Shown: positions 42,258 to 53,635 of the stretch, piece after piece | Layout of the letters: every line of letters begins with the position of its first letter | Numbering within the stretch: position 1 is the stretch's first letter | DNA from: a bacterium | Lineage (GTDB): Bacteria; Actinomycetota; Acidimicrobiia; Acidimicrobiales; CATQHL01 | DNA length: 64,000 nt | Assembly: GCA_026708055.1 (NCBI GenBank) | Contig: JAPOVS010000026.1 | Coordinates: 101,501-165,500, forward strand | Direction of reading: 5' to 3' | Translations under genes and position numbers: made by a program | The notes under the pieces: model-generated | What the model saw: the letters and a program-made list of their open reading frames with translations, nothing else | Database searches by the model: none | Told to the model about the DNA's origin: nothing

Positions 42258-43703
42258 CTAGCCGGCCTCCTCGTCGGCCCCCGACGGCGCCGGCGCGCCA
42301 TCCTCGCCGTCTCCGGCCTGCTCGTCGGCGGTGCTCTCGGACTCGTCGAGGACCTCCGCCGGCGACACCTCCAGCAGCAACCCGTCGATGCCGGTGACCT
42401 CCACCGGCCCCCCCGGCGGGATCGGCGAGGCCCGGAAAGTGCGCGCCCGCCAGAGGCTATCGGCGATGCGCACCACCCCGAACGGGTGCAGAGACTCGAC
42501 GGCCTCGCCGCGCATCCCGATCATCCATTCGCGGCCGATGGTGGGCGTGGAGAAGCGGCTGCGTATGAGCGGCGGCATGCCACCCAGGATGCCGAGCATC
42601 AGCCCGACGAGCCCTCCCAGCATGGGCACCCACGACATGGAGACGCCGTCGTACAGCGTCAGCGTCCCGGCGACGACGGCGGCGGTCCCGATGGCGGTCC
42701 AGAGGCGCGGCACGCCGGTCTGGACGTCGATGGCGAAGGCGAAGAAGGCGAAGACGATGAGGGCGATGGCGAAGCCGTTGGTCGGCAGCACCGCCAGCCC
42801 GTACAGCGCCAGGATGCCACTGGCCGCGCCGGTGACGCCGGCGATGCCGACACCGGCGGTGTACAGCTCGAGCAGGATCAGTGCCAGCGATACGAGCAGC
42901 AGCAGGTATGCCAGCGGCGGGCTCGCCACGGTGTGCATGATCCCGCCGACGAACGGAAGGCTCACGAACTGCACCGAGGATCGTGGTTCGAGGCGGGTCT
43001 CGCCGGTCTCGGCGTCGGTGACCTCGACGGTCTCGAAGCCCAGGTCCTCGAGCGTGAACAGGAACTCACCGAGCGTCGGCGCGGCCGCGGGCGTAACGCC
43101 GGCGGTGGTGGCTTCGCTGTGGTTCACCGTGCGGTCGGCCAGGAGCGCCGCGTTCGATCCCCAGAGCCGGCCGAAGCGGTCACAGTCGAGCGCCTGGTCA
43201 CCGGTGTCCCCCAAGCGCGCTCCCGGTGCCACGCCCACCCGGTCGGCAAGCGCCAGGAGTTGTGCGACTTCGCCGGTGGCGCGGGCTCCCGAGGGGCCGA
43301 CCCAGGCAGTCACCGGCACCCGCGAGTCCACGATGGCATCGGCGATCGCCGCCAACTCCGCTTCGTCCACCACGGCGCGGCGGCTGTCTATCCGCAGGAC
43401 GATGAACAGCACGCCGCTGTCGGGCTGGGAGGCGCGGCTGATGCGATCGATCACGAAGTCGCTGAGCACCGGATCCATCAGGCCGACCACCTCGACGACC
43501 TGCACCAGGTCCGCACCGGGCTCCGGTGCCCGGGACACCGCGGGGGCGGCGGCGCTCTCGGGGCAGGCCTCAGCCTGTGCGGTGACCGGGCCCGAGGGTG
43601 CCAGGAGCCAGCCCGCCGTGGCGACGACCAACCCCAGCAGCACTCGGCGCGCCGTGGGAGCGCCACGGCGCGCGCCGGACGGCAGGGGAGAGCTCCGGCT
43701 CAT
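42258..43703 (-). CDS. NfeD-family membrane protein with ClpP-like protease domain
   Basis: A 481-residue protein with a signal peptide (RVLLGLVVATAGWLLAPSGP). A ClpP/SppA-like domain follows (VLFIVLRIDSRRAVVDEAEL, VPVTAWVGPSGARATGEVAQ, LALADRVGVAPGARLGDTG), then four or five membrane helices and a C-terminal OB-like NfeDC domain (GMRGEAVESLHPFGVVRIAD). The usual Ala-Ser-Ala-Gly serine motif appears as ATGE, so proteolysis is doubtful. NfeD proteins act with flotillins or stomatins in membrane organisation; none is seen here. An acidic tail ends the protein. Confidence 0.85.
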   Translation of the reverse strand: MSRSSPLPSGARRGAPTARRVLLGLVVATAGWLLAPSGPVTAQAEACPESAAAPAVSRAPEPGADLVQVVEVVGLMDPVLSDFVIDRISRASQPDSGVLFIVLRIDSRRAVVDEAELAAIADAIVDSRVPVTAWVGPSGARATGEVAQLLALADRVGVAPGARLGDTGDQALDCDRFGRLWGSNAALLADRTVNHSEATTAGVTPAAAPTLGEFLFTLEDLGFETVEVTDAETGETRLEPRSSVQFVSLPFVGGIMHTVASPPLAYLLLLVSLALILLELYTAGVGIAGVTGAASGILALYGLAVLPTNGFAIALIVFAFFAFAIDVQTGVPRLWTAIGTAAVVAGTLTLYDGVSMSWVPMLGGLVGLMLGILGGMPPLIRSRFSTPTIGREWMIGMRGEAVESLHPFGVVRIADSLWRARTFRASPIPPGGPVEVTGIDGLLLEVSPAEVLDESESTADEQAGDGEDGAPAPSGADEEAG

Positions 43704-43710
43704 AGAGTGG

Positions 43711-44058
43711 TCAGGAATCGTCGACGGGACCGAGCGCCTCGAGGGCCGCCTGCATGGTCTCCACCATCGGAACGATCCGGTCGAAGCCGGTCGTGTGCAG
43801 CAGTCGGGTGATCGCAGGTCGATCGCAGAGCACCGAGATCGTGCCTCCGCCGTCGCGCACCCGCCGGATGCCCCCGATGAGAGCCCCGAGACCGGCAGAG
43901 TCCATGAACGGGACGCCGCTCAGATCCACCACCAGGCGAGCCGTCTCGTCGACGCCGTTGAGGGCCTCGCGGAAGTCGCCGACGGTGTAGGCGTCCAGTT
44001 CGCCGATCGGCCGGCAGACGGTGTGGTCCTCCGCGACTTCCACCTGAACCTCGAACAC
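43711..44058 (-). CDS. STAS-domain anti-sigma factor antagonist
   Basis: A 115-residue protein of the SpoIIAA/RsbV type. VVDLSGVPFMDSAGLGALIG holds the phospho-acceptor serine in its usual place. The N-terminus EVAEDHTVCRPIGELDAYTV and the C-terminal beta-alpha units fit. Unphosphorylated STAS proteins free a sigma factor by binding its RsbW-like inhibitor; such a kinase is encoded at 13.2 kb. GTG 44058 follows GGGAGG. Confidence 0.88.
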   Translation of the reverse strand: MFEVQVEVAEDHTVCRPIGELDAYTVGDFREALNGVDETARLVVDLSGVPFMDSAGLGALIGGIRRVRDGGGTISVLCDRPAITRLLHTTGFDRIVPMVETMQAALEALGPVDDS

Positions 44059-44110
44059 CCGGCAACCTCCCGTCTCGCCGGGGATGCTACCGCCCCGGTA
44101 GCCTCACGGT

Positions 44111-44503
44111 ATGGCCGACGTGCTGCTGGCAACCGACGCCGATTGGACGTTCGACGAGGTTGCCGGCGCTCTCGCCGACGATGACACCCGCGTCAGCCGG
44201 GTTCGCTCGGGACGGGACTTGCTGGCCGTCACCGAGGAGTTGCAGCCCGAGTTGGTGATCGTGGACCTGCAGATCGGCAGCATGGGCGGAATGGCGTCGT
44301 GCCTGGAACTGCGGGCCGAGAGTGATGCCGGTCGGCTGCGGTACCAGAAGGTGTTGATGCTGCTGGACCGGTCCGCGGACGTGTTCCTGGCCCGGCGGGC
44401 GCGCGCCGACGGTTGGTTGATCAAACCCCTCAACGCCTTCCGCCTGCGCCGGGGGCGAGCCGCCCTCGCCGAGGGTGGGACCTTCTACGAGAGCGCCAGC
44501 TGA
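44111..44503 (+). CDS. Stand-alone response-regulator receiver-domain protein
   Basis: A 130-residue CheY-like fold. ATDADWTFDEV holds the acidic pair, VIVDLQIGSMGGMASCLELR the phospho-acceptor Asp, and GWLIKPLNAFRLRR the conserved Lys-Pro. There is no output domain. It is divergent from the STAS gene across ~50 bp, suggesting a partner-switch or signalling module. TAGCCT lies 6 nt before the ATG, another leaderless-like start. Confidence 0.8.
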   Translation: MADVLLATDADWTFDEVAGALADDDTRVSRVRSGRDLLAVTEELQPELVIVDLQIGSMGGMASCLELRAESDAGRLRYQKVLMLLDRSADVFLARRARADGWLIKPLNAFRLRRGRAALAEGGTFYESAS

Positions 44504-44547
44504 GCCGCCCGGCGCGGCGGGCCGGCCTTGGTATCCTCGGCCCGCAA

Positions 44548-44624
<77 letters not shown>

Positions 44625-44696
44625 TCGCCGAGCATCCCGGCGGGTGCTGGCGCGCCCGGATTCGAGGAACATGCCGCCCGCGATGAACCCCTCACA

Positions 44697-46668
<1,972 letters not shown>

Positions 46669-46856
46669 CAGCCCAGTCCACACCCGCCGCACCCAAGTAG
46701 GCTGCTGAGCAACCCCCGAATCAACCCCATGTCGGCTTCAAAGCCGCAGTTCAGGGGCCTGCGGTCTCGGCCGAACAGCCATTGCTCAGCACATCCGAGG
46801 CTCTCGACCGCACCTCCGCCCAGCCTGCCGCCAGCGACCTGCAGATTCGCCCGAGC

Positions 46857-46947
46857 CGTGAATCTGTACACTAATTGCCCAGTGATTTTAGACATCCATT
46901 ACCGCGTGAATCTCTACACCAATCGGTCGTGAATCTGTACATATTAG
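46857..46947 (+). repeat. Three direct repeats of about 20 bp upstream of the DUF4143 ATPase
   Basis: CGTGAATCTGTACACTAATT (46857), CGTGAATCTCTACACCAATC (46905) and CGTGAATCTGTACATATTAG (46928) are near-identical, spaced 48 and 23 bp. They sit in an AT-richer patch within the 360-bp gap between asd and the ATPase gene (46669-47028), which otherwise holds no gene. They may be binding sites for a regulator or scars of an insertion. Confidence 0.7.
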
Positions 46948-47028
46948 TGCGGGGTCGGCTACGATCCGTCCATCGACGGCCACGACGACTACATCGCGCG
47001 AATCTCCGACAGCACCCTGGCCCGCCAC

Positions 47029-48228
47029 ATGGAGGCATGGCCGGCGGAGTTCATCACGGGGCCGCGCGCGGTCGGCAAGACGACCACAGCGATGCGACAC
47101 GCTCGGTCGGTGCTACGCCTAGACGTCGAGGCGGAGCGGGGAATCGTCCTCGACGATCCCGACGCGGCCATCCGTGACGGCCCGTTCCCGCTGCTGATCG
47201 ACGAGTGGCAGCACGCCCCCGGCGTGCTCGGGGCCGTGAAGAGGGCGGTCGACGCCGCGCCGAGGCCGCCGGGGCGGTACCTGCTCACCGGATCGGCCCG
47301 CAACGACCTCCATGTGGGCCAGTGGCCGCTGACAGGTCGTGTCCTGACCACGCAGCTGTGGCCGCTGACGGGCCGTGAGCGCTTCGGCGACGCTACCGCT
47401 CCATCACTGTTCGAGCGCTGGGACAGCGACCTGCGCTTCGCCCTGCCGCCCGAGCGCCCCGATGTGCTCGGCTACGTCGACATCGCCCTCGACGGCGGAT
47501 TCCCCGGTGCGCTGGCGGCCGCCCGAGCCGGTGCCCGCGACGACTGGATGCGAACCTACGTCGACGTGGCAGTGACCCGCGACCTCGGCGAGTTCGCAGC
47601 CGGCAACGGCAGGCGACGCAGCCCCGAGCCCCTGCGACGCTGCCTCACCGCGTTCGCGTTGCATACGTCCGGGGTCGTTCCGGACACCGCGCTGGCACAG
47701 GCCGCCGGCCTGGATCGCCGCACGACACTCAGCTACCACGAGATGCTGACCGTGCTGCGCCTCACAGCCGACGTGCCCGCGTGGCACTCGAACCGGCTCA
47801 AGCGGCTCACCTCGATGCCGAAGCGATACATGACCGATACCGGGCTGGCAGCCTGGCTGATGGGAGTCGACCGCGAGAGCCTTCGGCGCGACAGCGACGC
47901 CAGAGGGCGGATCATCGACACCTACGTGGCCGCACAGCTTCGCGCCGAGGTGTCAGCGGCCGCCGGCCGCGCCCAGATGTTCCATCTCCGCACCCAGAGC
48001 GGCGAGCACGAGATCGACCTGGTCGTGGAGTTCGGGCGCCGGCTGGCCGCGTTCGAGATCAAGACGGCGAGCGCGCCGAGCGCCCGCGACGCCCGCCACA
48101 TCGCCTGGCTGCGCGACCGGATCCCGCCCGAGCGGTTCGCCGGCGGGGTCGTCTTCCACACCGGCCCGCACCGCTACAGCCTGGGAGACCGGATCGAAGC
48201 CGTGCCGATCGCCGGACTCTGGGGTTGA
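47029..48228 (+). CDS. AAA ATPase with C-terminal DUF4143 domain
   Basis: A 399-residue protein. The P-loop is FITGPRAVGKTTTAMRHARS, the Walker B LLIDEWQHAPGVLGAVKRAV and sensor 1 GRYLLTGSA. The C-terminal DUF4143 region contains LKRLTSMPKRYMTDTGLAAW, then EHEIDLVVEFGRRLAAFEIK, a PD-(D/E)XK-like E-D-ExK core. Such ATPases are common accessory genes of unclear role. Coding-like sequence in the same frame (YIARISDSTLARHM) extends upstream to a TAG at 46945 without a start codon, so the true N-terminus may have been lost by rearrangement at the direct repeats. Confidence 0.82.
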   Translation: MEAWPAEFITGPRAVGKTTTAMRHARSVLRLDVEAERGIVLDDPDAAIRDGPFPLLIDEWQHAPGVLGAVKRAVDAAPRPPGRYLLTGSARNDLHVGQWPLTGRVLTTQLWPLTGRERFGDATAPSLFERWDSDLRFALPPERPDVLGYVDIALDGGFPGALAAARAGARDDWMRTYVDVAVTRDLGEFAAGNGRRRSPEPLRRCLTAFALHTSGVVPDTALAQAAGLDRRTTLSYHEMLTVLRLTADVPAWHSNRLKRLTSMPKRYMTDTGLAAWLMGVDRESLRRDSDARGRIIDTYVAAQLRAEVSAAAGRAQMFHLRTQSGEHEIDLVVEFGRRLAAFEIKTASAPSARDARHIAWLRDRIPPERFAGGVVFHTGPHRYSLGDRIEAVPIAGLWG

Positions 48229-48340
48229 CGCCGAACTCAGCGGCTTGGCCCTGCCTCCGCGAGGGCCGGGACTCCACGAAACCTCCGTCGCCGGCGGCAC
48301 CGGGCTGACGCCGCTCCGGCGATCCGCGGCGCTCGGGGGC

Positions 48341-48718
48341 TCAGTCGCCGAGGTGCAGGACGACGTCCACCTCGATGCCGAATCCCGGCAGCGGCGTCTG
48401 GATAGTGGTGCGCGCCGGCAGCGGCTCGGGGAACGCCTCGCGGTAGATGGCGTTCATCTCGGCGAAATCCGCCATGTCGTCCAGGTAGACGCCCACCCGC
48501 ACGGCATCGGCCAGCGAACCCCCGGCCGCCTCGGCCACCGCCGCCAGGTTGGCGAAGACCTGCCGCGCCTGGGCGCCGAAGCCGCCCTCGGGCACCTCGC
48601 CGTCGGGCGTGAACGGCCCCTGCCCCGACAGGAACACGAACCCGCCGGCGGCGATGCCCTGCGAGTAGGCCCCCGAAGGCTGGGGCGCGGACGCACTGGT
48701 GATCGGCTGCTTCGCCAT
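48341..48718 (-). CDS. RidA/YjgF-family enamine/imine deaminase
   Basis: A 125-residue protein: SASAPQPSGAYSQGIAAGGF, VFLSGQGPFTPDGEV, VGVYLDDMADFAEMNAIYRE and the catalytic Arg in LPARTTIQTPLPGFGIEVDV. RidA hydrolyses reactive imines released by PLP enzymes, which fits the PLP-type enzyme encoded upstream in this operon. It is the last gene of the long minus-strand run. Confidence 0.93.
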   Translation of the reverse strand: MAKQPITSASAPQPSGAYSQGIAAGGFVFLSGQGPFTPDGEVPEGGFGAQARQVFANLAAVAEAAGGSLADAVRVGVYLDDMADFAEMNAIYREAFPEPLPARTTIQTPLPGFGIEVDVVLHLGD

Positions 48719-48759
48719 GATGACTCCTCCCTTGGATGGGCCTCTGACGGCGGCTCAGG

Positions 48760-51108
48760 CTACGCCAGGAAGTTGTTGAGCACGTTGGACGTGATGCGTG
48801 AGACGTTGTTGTCGTAGTCGTTGTGCGACAGGCCCGAGAACCAGTTGATGGAACTCACGGAGAACACGGCGCCGCCGTTGGCGGTCTCGAAGTACACCAT
48901 GTCGGCGCGGGCGTCGTCGTTGCGGGTCGCGTCGATTCTGGAGTGCATCACGTAGATGTCCTCGTGGCAGATCAGGTAGTAGGCCGAGTGCTGACCCGCC
49001 GAGGTTGCCAGGACCAGGGTGTGGGACGGCGTGCCGAGCGTGTGGTCCACCCGGTCCAGCTCGTCGCCGGCGCAGCCGTTCATCACCAGGCCGAAGTCGC
49101 CGATGATCTCGTCGTCGCCGACGCCCTCGAAGATGAACGCGGCCCGCGGGTCGAAGCTGCCGGGCAGGCGCCGGTAGCCGGGCGTGTGGGCATCCCATCC
49201 CTGGCAGGAGAATCCGGTGCCGACGATGGCGTTGGGCGGGCGGCCCAGGTGCCGCCAGATGCCGCACTGCTCGCCGGTTGAGGCGAACTGCGTCTCGCCG
49301 GGGTGTGACTCCCAGGCCCGGCTGCCGGCGAAGCCGCGCCGGATCTCGACGACGTGGCGACGCCCCGGGTCATATGTGGTGGCCCAGTAGAAGCCGTTGC
49401 CGCCCAGGTACATGAACCGCCCGCCGCCGTCCAGGTACGCCTCGAGGGCGTCCAGCATGGGGCCGGTCCAGTACTCGGGATGGCAGCCGGTCATGACGAC
49501 CTTGTACTCCGAGAGGCAGTCGAGGCCCTCGAAATGCAGGTCCTCGTCGGTGATGACGTCGTAGTCGGCGCCCTGGGTCTCCAGCCAGTCCACCAGGTAC
49601 AGGTCGAAGGCGTAGCCCCGGGGGGCACCGGTCACCCAGTGGCGGGCGGTGGCGCGCATCGACAGGAGCGGGCGGCGGGTGGTGGAGTGGCACACCCCGC
49701 TGCCGTCGGTGTGCACGTCGTAGACCGAGCCGCCGAGTTCCACCCGGGCGCCCAGGTAGTCGTCGTAGGGGTCCACGACGATGGGGATGTTGGTGAGGTC
49801 GCTGAAGTCGTGGCCCCCGCTGAACAGCACCCGCTCGTTGGCGTAGGCCAGGTAGCTGCAGGTTGGCGCCAGGTACGCCGCCTTCGCCCGGCGGGCGCCC
49901 GGGGCCGGCGTCACGAAGAACGGGATGTTGTCCTCCTCGCCGCCGGCCTCGTCGGAGGCCTGCAGGTGCACGGCGTAGTAGCCGCTGCGGGCGTCGTCGG
50001 GGACTGTGAACCTGAAGTCCTCCTCCCAGCGGCTGTCGTCGAAGTCGTCGTCGTGGAAATGGATGGCCCCGTACTGTTCCGGCGCCTCCTCGCGCGTGAA
50101 GGCCGTGGCGTCCCAGCTGTGGCCGGTGAGGCCGCGCATGGCGTAGTTGACGACGGTGCCGTCGTGGCCCGAGCCACCGACGTCGGCGATGTCGACACCC
50201 GAGGCGTCCGTGGCGGCGAAGTCCCACACCGCCGCCACGCCGTCCATCGCCAGCGGGTCGGCGCCGTCGGCCAGGGCTTCGAGTTCCTCGGCGCTGAGCG
50301 CCCGGTCGAACAGGCAGGGCCGCTCGATCTTGCCGTTGAAGCAGTGGTAGGCACCCACCTCGGTGCCGTCGATGCGCGAGCCGGCCGCCAGCAGCAGCGG
50401 TGCGTCGGGTTCTTCGGGAACGGGATCAACCTCGTCGCCGTCCGCTGTGCCGAGATTCGTCGCGGCCGTCAGCGAGGGCTCGGGGCCGCGCTCGCAGATC
50501 CTCTGCAGCAGGTGGGCCTCACCGGTGGCGGCGTCCCAGGAGCCGGCCACGAAGTGCCAGCGCTTCGCGACGGGCCAGGCGCCCAGGGAGAAGTGCCGGT
50601 TGTCGACTCTCAACGTGAGCCCGTCCTCCTCGTTCCCAGGAGGTATCACGCATCCGGCGCTGTCCACGTCCGGTCCTGTCGGCATGCCCCTCGGCAGGCC
50701 GAGTCCGAGGCTGTAGCCACCGAAGCTGCCGCGGCGGGCGACGATGGTCTGCGGTCCCACCTCTGGCACCGTCGGCCAGATCCACGCTGCGATCGTCAAG
50801 CTGCCGGAGATCTCGGGTGGGTCGGGCACCTCGACGTACGACCCGGCGTGAGTCTCCTGGCGCTGGCCGGGGTGCGTACCGTCGGCCGACGTCGCCACCG
50901 GCTCGGCCTTGAAGCCGGGGCTCTCCGGCGAGGTGTCCCCGTGGATGAGCCGCACCACCTGCGACTCGTAGGAGTCGAACTCGGAGCTGACCATGACCCG
51001 CACCTCGTCGCCCGGGTGGACGACCAGCGGGTCGGTGTAGCCCAGCAGCTCCCGGCGCCGGCGCTCCGACCTGTAGGGACTCTTCTCGTACCCTTCCGCT
51101 AACCGCAT
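48760..51108 (-). CDS. N,N-dimethylformamidase large-subunit-like protein with LamG domain
   Basis: A 782-residue protein. After an N-terminal beta region (DPLVVHPGDEVRVMVSSEFD) comes a LamG/concanavalin-like domain at ~80-280 (PPEISGSLTIAAWIWPTVPE, GAYHCFNGKIERPCLFDRAL). Then follows the DMFase beta-subunit C-terminal region (YLAPTCSYLAYANERVLFSG, YKVVMTGCHPEYWTGPMLDA, GGRFMYLGGNGFYWATTYDP). DMFase hydrolyses dimethylformamide at a mononuclear iron held by Tyr/Glu residues; related proteins probably act on other amides. The small DMFase subunit is not encoded nearby. A strong GGGAGGGA Shine-Dalgarno precedes ATG 51108. Confidence 0.8.
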   Translation of the reverse strand: MRLAEGYEKSPYRSERRRRELLGYTDPLVVHPGDEVRVMVSSEFDSYESQVVRLIHGDTSPESPGFKAEPVATSADGTHPGQRQETHAGSYVEVPDPPEISGSLTIAAWIWPTVPEVGPQTIVARRGSFGGYSLGLGLPRGMPTGPDVDSAGCVIPPGNEEDGLTLRVDNRHFSLGAWPVAKRWHFVAGSWDAATGEAHLLQRICERGPEPSLTAATNLGTADGDEVDPVPEEPDAPLLLAAGSRIDGTEVGAYHCFNGKIERPCLFDRALSAEELEALADGADPLAMDGVAAVWDFAATDASGVDIADVGGSGHDGTVVNYAMRGLTGHSWDATAFTREEAPEQYGAIHFHDDDFDDSRWEEDFRFTVPDDARSGYYAVHLQASDEAGGEEDNIPFFVTPAPGARRAKAAYLAPTCSYLAYANERVLFSGGHDFSDLTNIPIVVDPYDDYLGARVELGGSVYDVHTDGSGVCHSTTRRPLLSMRATARHWVTGAPRGYAFDLYLVDWLETQGADYDVITDEDLHFEGLDCLSEYKVVMTGCHPEYWTGPMLDALEAYLDGGGRFMYLGGNGFYWATTYDPGRRHVVEIRRGFAGSRAWESHPGETQFASTGEQCGIWRHLGRPPNAIVGTGFSCQGWDAHTPGYRRLPGSFDPRAAFIFEGVGDDEIIGDFGLVMNGCAGDELDRVDHTLGTPSHTLVLATSAGQHSAYYLICHEDIYVMHSRIDATRNDDARADMVYFETANGGAVFSVSSINWFSGLSHNDYDNNVSRITSNVLNNFLA

Positions 51109-51144
51109 CTTCCCTCCCGAATCCTTTCGCTGTACCCCTGTATG

Positions 51145-51912
51145 TCAGACGTAGTTGATCATCGCGCCGCCGTCTATCACCATCACCGCGCCGTTGGTCC
51201 AGCGCGACTCATCGGAGGCCAGGTAGAGCGCCAGGTCGGCGATCTCCTCGGGCTGGCCGAAGCGGCCGACCGGATAGCGGGCGAGTCGCATCCGGCTGCC
51301 CGCGTCGCCGTGGGCGTCGTGCACCAGGGCCATGGGCGTGCGGATCGTGCCGGGGGCGATGACGTTGGCGCGGATCCCCTGCGGCCCGTACACCACCGCA
51401 AGCGAACGGGTCAGCGAAATCAGCGCACCCTTGCTGGCCGTGTAGGCGTCGATCGGCTGGCTGCCGCCCACGAAGGCCCGGATCGAGGAGGTGTTGATGA
51501 TCGATCCGCCGCCGCGGCGCAGCATCTCTGGGATGGCGTGGCGGCAACCCAGCATCGGACCGGTGAGGTTCACCGCCAGGATGCGGTCCCAGGTGCCCAG
51601 CGGGACGTCGATCACCGAGCCGTCTTCGACGGGGGCGACGGCGGCGTTGTTGTAGAGCACGTCCACGCCCCCGAAGCGCTCCTCCGCGGCGGCCACGACC
51701 CGCTCCCAGTCGGACTCCAGGCTCACATCGATCTCGACGGCGACCGCCTCTCCCCCGGCCGCGCTGATCTTCTCGGCCACGGCGGCGCCGGCGGCCGTGT
51801 CGATCTCGGCGATCACGACGCGGGCACCCTCTTCGGCGAAGCGCAGTGCCGCCGCCCTGCCCTGGCCGGAGCCCGCCCCGGTGATGATGCAGACCTTGCC
51901 TTCGAGCCTCAT
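51145..51912 (-). CDS. Short-chain dehydrogenase/reductase
   Basis: A 255-residue classical SDR: cofactor motif IITGAGSGQGRAAALRF, VLYNNAAVAP, catalytic Ser in SIINTSSIRAFVGG, Tyr-x3-Lys in AYTASKGALISLTRSL, and VMVIDGGAMINYV at the end. An acidic residue after the second strand (VIAEIDT) suggests NAD(H). The frame upstream of ATG 51912 runs through palindromic repeat copy F and is not coding. It is 36 bp upstream of the dimethylformamidase-like gene. Confidence 0.92.
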   Translation of the reverse strand: MRLEGKVCIITGAGSGQGRAAALRFAEEGARVVIAEIDTAAGAAVAEKISAAGGEAVAVEIDVSLESDWERVVAAAEERFGGVDVLYNNAAVAPVEDGSVIDVPLGTWDRILAVNLTGPMLGCRHAIPEMLRRGGGSIINTSSIRAFVGGSQPIDAYTASKGALISLTRSLAVVYGPQGIRANVIAPGTIRTPMALVHDAHGDAGSRMRLARYPVGRFGQPEEIADLALYLASDESRWTNGAVMVIDGGAMINYV

Positions 51913-51941
51913 GGCGTCAGTACCAAGGGCCGCGGGGAGAC

Positions 51942-51968
51942 TGGATTCCGGCCTACGCCGGAATGACG
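51942..51968 (-). repeat. Dispersed palindromic repeat, copy F
   Basis: A 27-bp palindrome in the 105-bp gap between the SDR and the D-threonine-aldolase-like gene. It has a single base change in the loop relative to copies B and C. Confidence 0.85.
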
Positions 51969-52017
51969 ACATGGGGCGGATCGCACGGCATGACGAGGTG
52001 GGGCGGGGGGCATGGCC

Positions 52018-53166
52018 TCAGCGGCTCTCGCCGCGGCCGGTGGCGATCCAGGTGGCGACGTGCTCGCCGGCGTCGATGATCTCCGATTGGCCCAGCATGT
52101 GAAACGCCGAGCAGATGTGGTTGGGCAGGATCTGCACGCGCTGCCCGATCGTCAGCTCGCCGGGCGGACCGTCGCCCGTCCAGCGCAGCCAGCCGTGCTC
52201 CTCGGAGAGCTGGTACAGCTCCCAGCCCGGCAGGTCCACGACAAGGCCGTAGCCGCCGGGCGCGCCCGGCACGTGGATGCCGAGGCGGTCGTGGCTGACC
52301 GACTTGGAGCCGGCGTCCAGGATGGCCCGGTCCGGCTCGACGTGGCTGACCACCGTGGCCACCACCCGCGCCGCGCAGCGGTCGAAGCCCACCACGCCGC
52401 GCAGCACCTGCCCGTAGTCGTTGAAGGCGTAGATTCCGGGACGGACCTGCGTGATCCCGTCCACCGCGGTGGTGTGGCGGGCGGTAGCGCTGGAGCCCAC
52501 CGACACCACGTCGATGTCGAGTCCCCTGGCCCGCACCTCGTCGGCGGCGGCGACCATCAACTCCCCGGCGTCGACCGAGGCGTTGTGCAGGCCGTCGGTG
52601 CCGGGCTTGGAATAGGCGTGGCCCTCATGGGTGATCAGCCCCCGCAGGCGCAGCCCCGGGAGGGGCGCGATGGCGGCCCCGAAGTCGGCGGCCTCGCCGG
52701 CCGGCACGCCGCAGCGGTGATAGCCCGTGTCGGTGATCACCAGCACCTCCGCGGTCATGCCTTCGGCGGCCATGCCCGCCCCGAGCGCCTCGGCAGCGCC
52801 GAAGGAGTCCACCGACAGCAGGATGTTGGCCCTGTGCATGAGCCGCCGGGCGCGGGCGATCTTGGCGTCCCCCACGATCGGGTACGCCATGACGAAGCTG
52901 TCCAGACCTGCGTCGGCAAGGGCCTCCGCCTCGCCCAGCTTGGCGATGCAGAGCATCTCCGCCCCGGCCGCCATCTGCAGGCGGGCAATCTCGGGCGTGC
53001 GATGCGTCTTGGCGTGAGGCGCCAGGCCGATGCCTCTGCCGGCCGCATAAGCCGCCATGTCGGCGATGTTGTGCTCCATGCGGGCGCGGTCCACCACCAG
53101 GGAGGGCGTCTCGATGCTGGCGGGGATGTCCAGGAGGCCGCCGGCGGGGATCGTCCGATCAGCCAT
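52018..53166 (-). CDS. PLP-dependent D-threonine aldolase / alanine-racemase-fold enzyme
   Basis: A 382-residue fold-type III PLP enzyme. It shows ETPSLVVDRARMEHNIADMA, the PLP lysine in IGLAPHAKTHRTPEIARLQM, TDTGYHRCGVPAG, LITHEGHAYS, SVGSSATARHT and the metal-binding ILPNHICSAFHM. This pattern fits the DTA/D-serine dehydratase (DSD1) group rather than alanine racemase proper. It would act on beta-hydroxy-D-amino acids released by the upstream deacylase. Its start overlaps the RidA-like gene by 8 bp. Confidence 0.85.
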   Translation of the reverse strand: MADRTIPAGGLLDIPASIETPSLVVDRARMEHNIADMAAYAAGRGIGLAPHAKTHRTPEIARLQMAAGAEMLCIAKLGEAEALADAGLDSFVMAYPIVGDAKIARARRLMHRANILLSVDSFGAAEALGAGMAAEGMTAEVLVITDTGYHRCGVPAGEAADFGAAIAPLPGLRLRGLITHEGHAYSKPGTDGLHNASVDAGELMVAAADEVRARGLDIDVVSVGSSATARHTTAVDGITQVRPGIYAFNDYGQVLRGVVGFDRCAARVVATVVSHVEPDRAILDAGSKSVSHDRLGIHVPGAPGGYGLVVDLPGWELYQLSEEHGWLRWTGDGPPGELTIGQRVQILPNHICSAFHMLGQSEIIDAGEHVATWIATGRGESR

Positions 53167-53635
53167 CGTCTGCTCCTATCACGAACGTCGCCTCGGTGAC
53201 GATCGGGAGATCGAAGGGGAGGCTCGCCACGCCCACGACCGAGCGGGCGGGCCGGGCGTCGGGCCCGAACGCCGCCTCCAGCACCTCGCTCGCCCCGTCC
53301 AGGACCCGGGCGTGATCTTCGAAGCCTGCCGCGGCGTTGACGTACCCGGTCATCCGCAGCACGCCGCTGATCGCCGACAGGTCGCCGAGCGCACCGGCCG
53401 CCGACGCAAGCAGGCTGAGGGCGGTGGCGGCGGCGGCCGCGCGCCCCTCGCTGAGAGTGAGCGCGTCCCCCACGACGCCGCGGTGCGTGAACCCGCCGTC
53501 GGGACCGAGGGGTCCGTGGGCGCTCAGATGCAGAAGATCCCCGTGACGGCGGGCAGGCACGTACATGCCCTTCGGTTGGGGCGGGGGCGGCAGTTCCCAG
53601 CCGGCTGCCCGCAGCCGCTCGACGGGCGTGCTCAT
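53159..53635 (-). CDS. RidA-like protein (YjgF/UK114 superfamily, large form)
   Basis: A 158-residue protein starting MSTPVERLRAAGWELPPPPQ, then GDLLHLSAHGPLGPDGGFTH and ARSVVGVASLPFDLPIVTEA. The size and AGW...P start match the ~150-residue subgroup of the YjgF superfamily. The catalytic Arg of true RidA is replaced in context (PARSVVGV). Both ends overlap neighbours (ATGA with the deacylase, 8 bp with the aldolase-like gene), so it belongs to the same operon. Confidence 0.85.
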   Translation of the reverse strand: MSTPVERLRAAGWELPPPPQPKGMYVPARRHGDLLHLSAHGPLGPDGGFTHRGVVGDALTLSEGRAAAAATALSLLASAAGALGDLSAISGVLRMTGYVNAAAGFEDHARVLDGASEVLEAAFGPDARPARSVVGVASLPFDLPIVTEATFVIGADDG

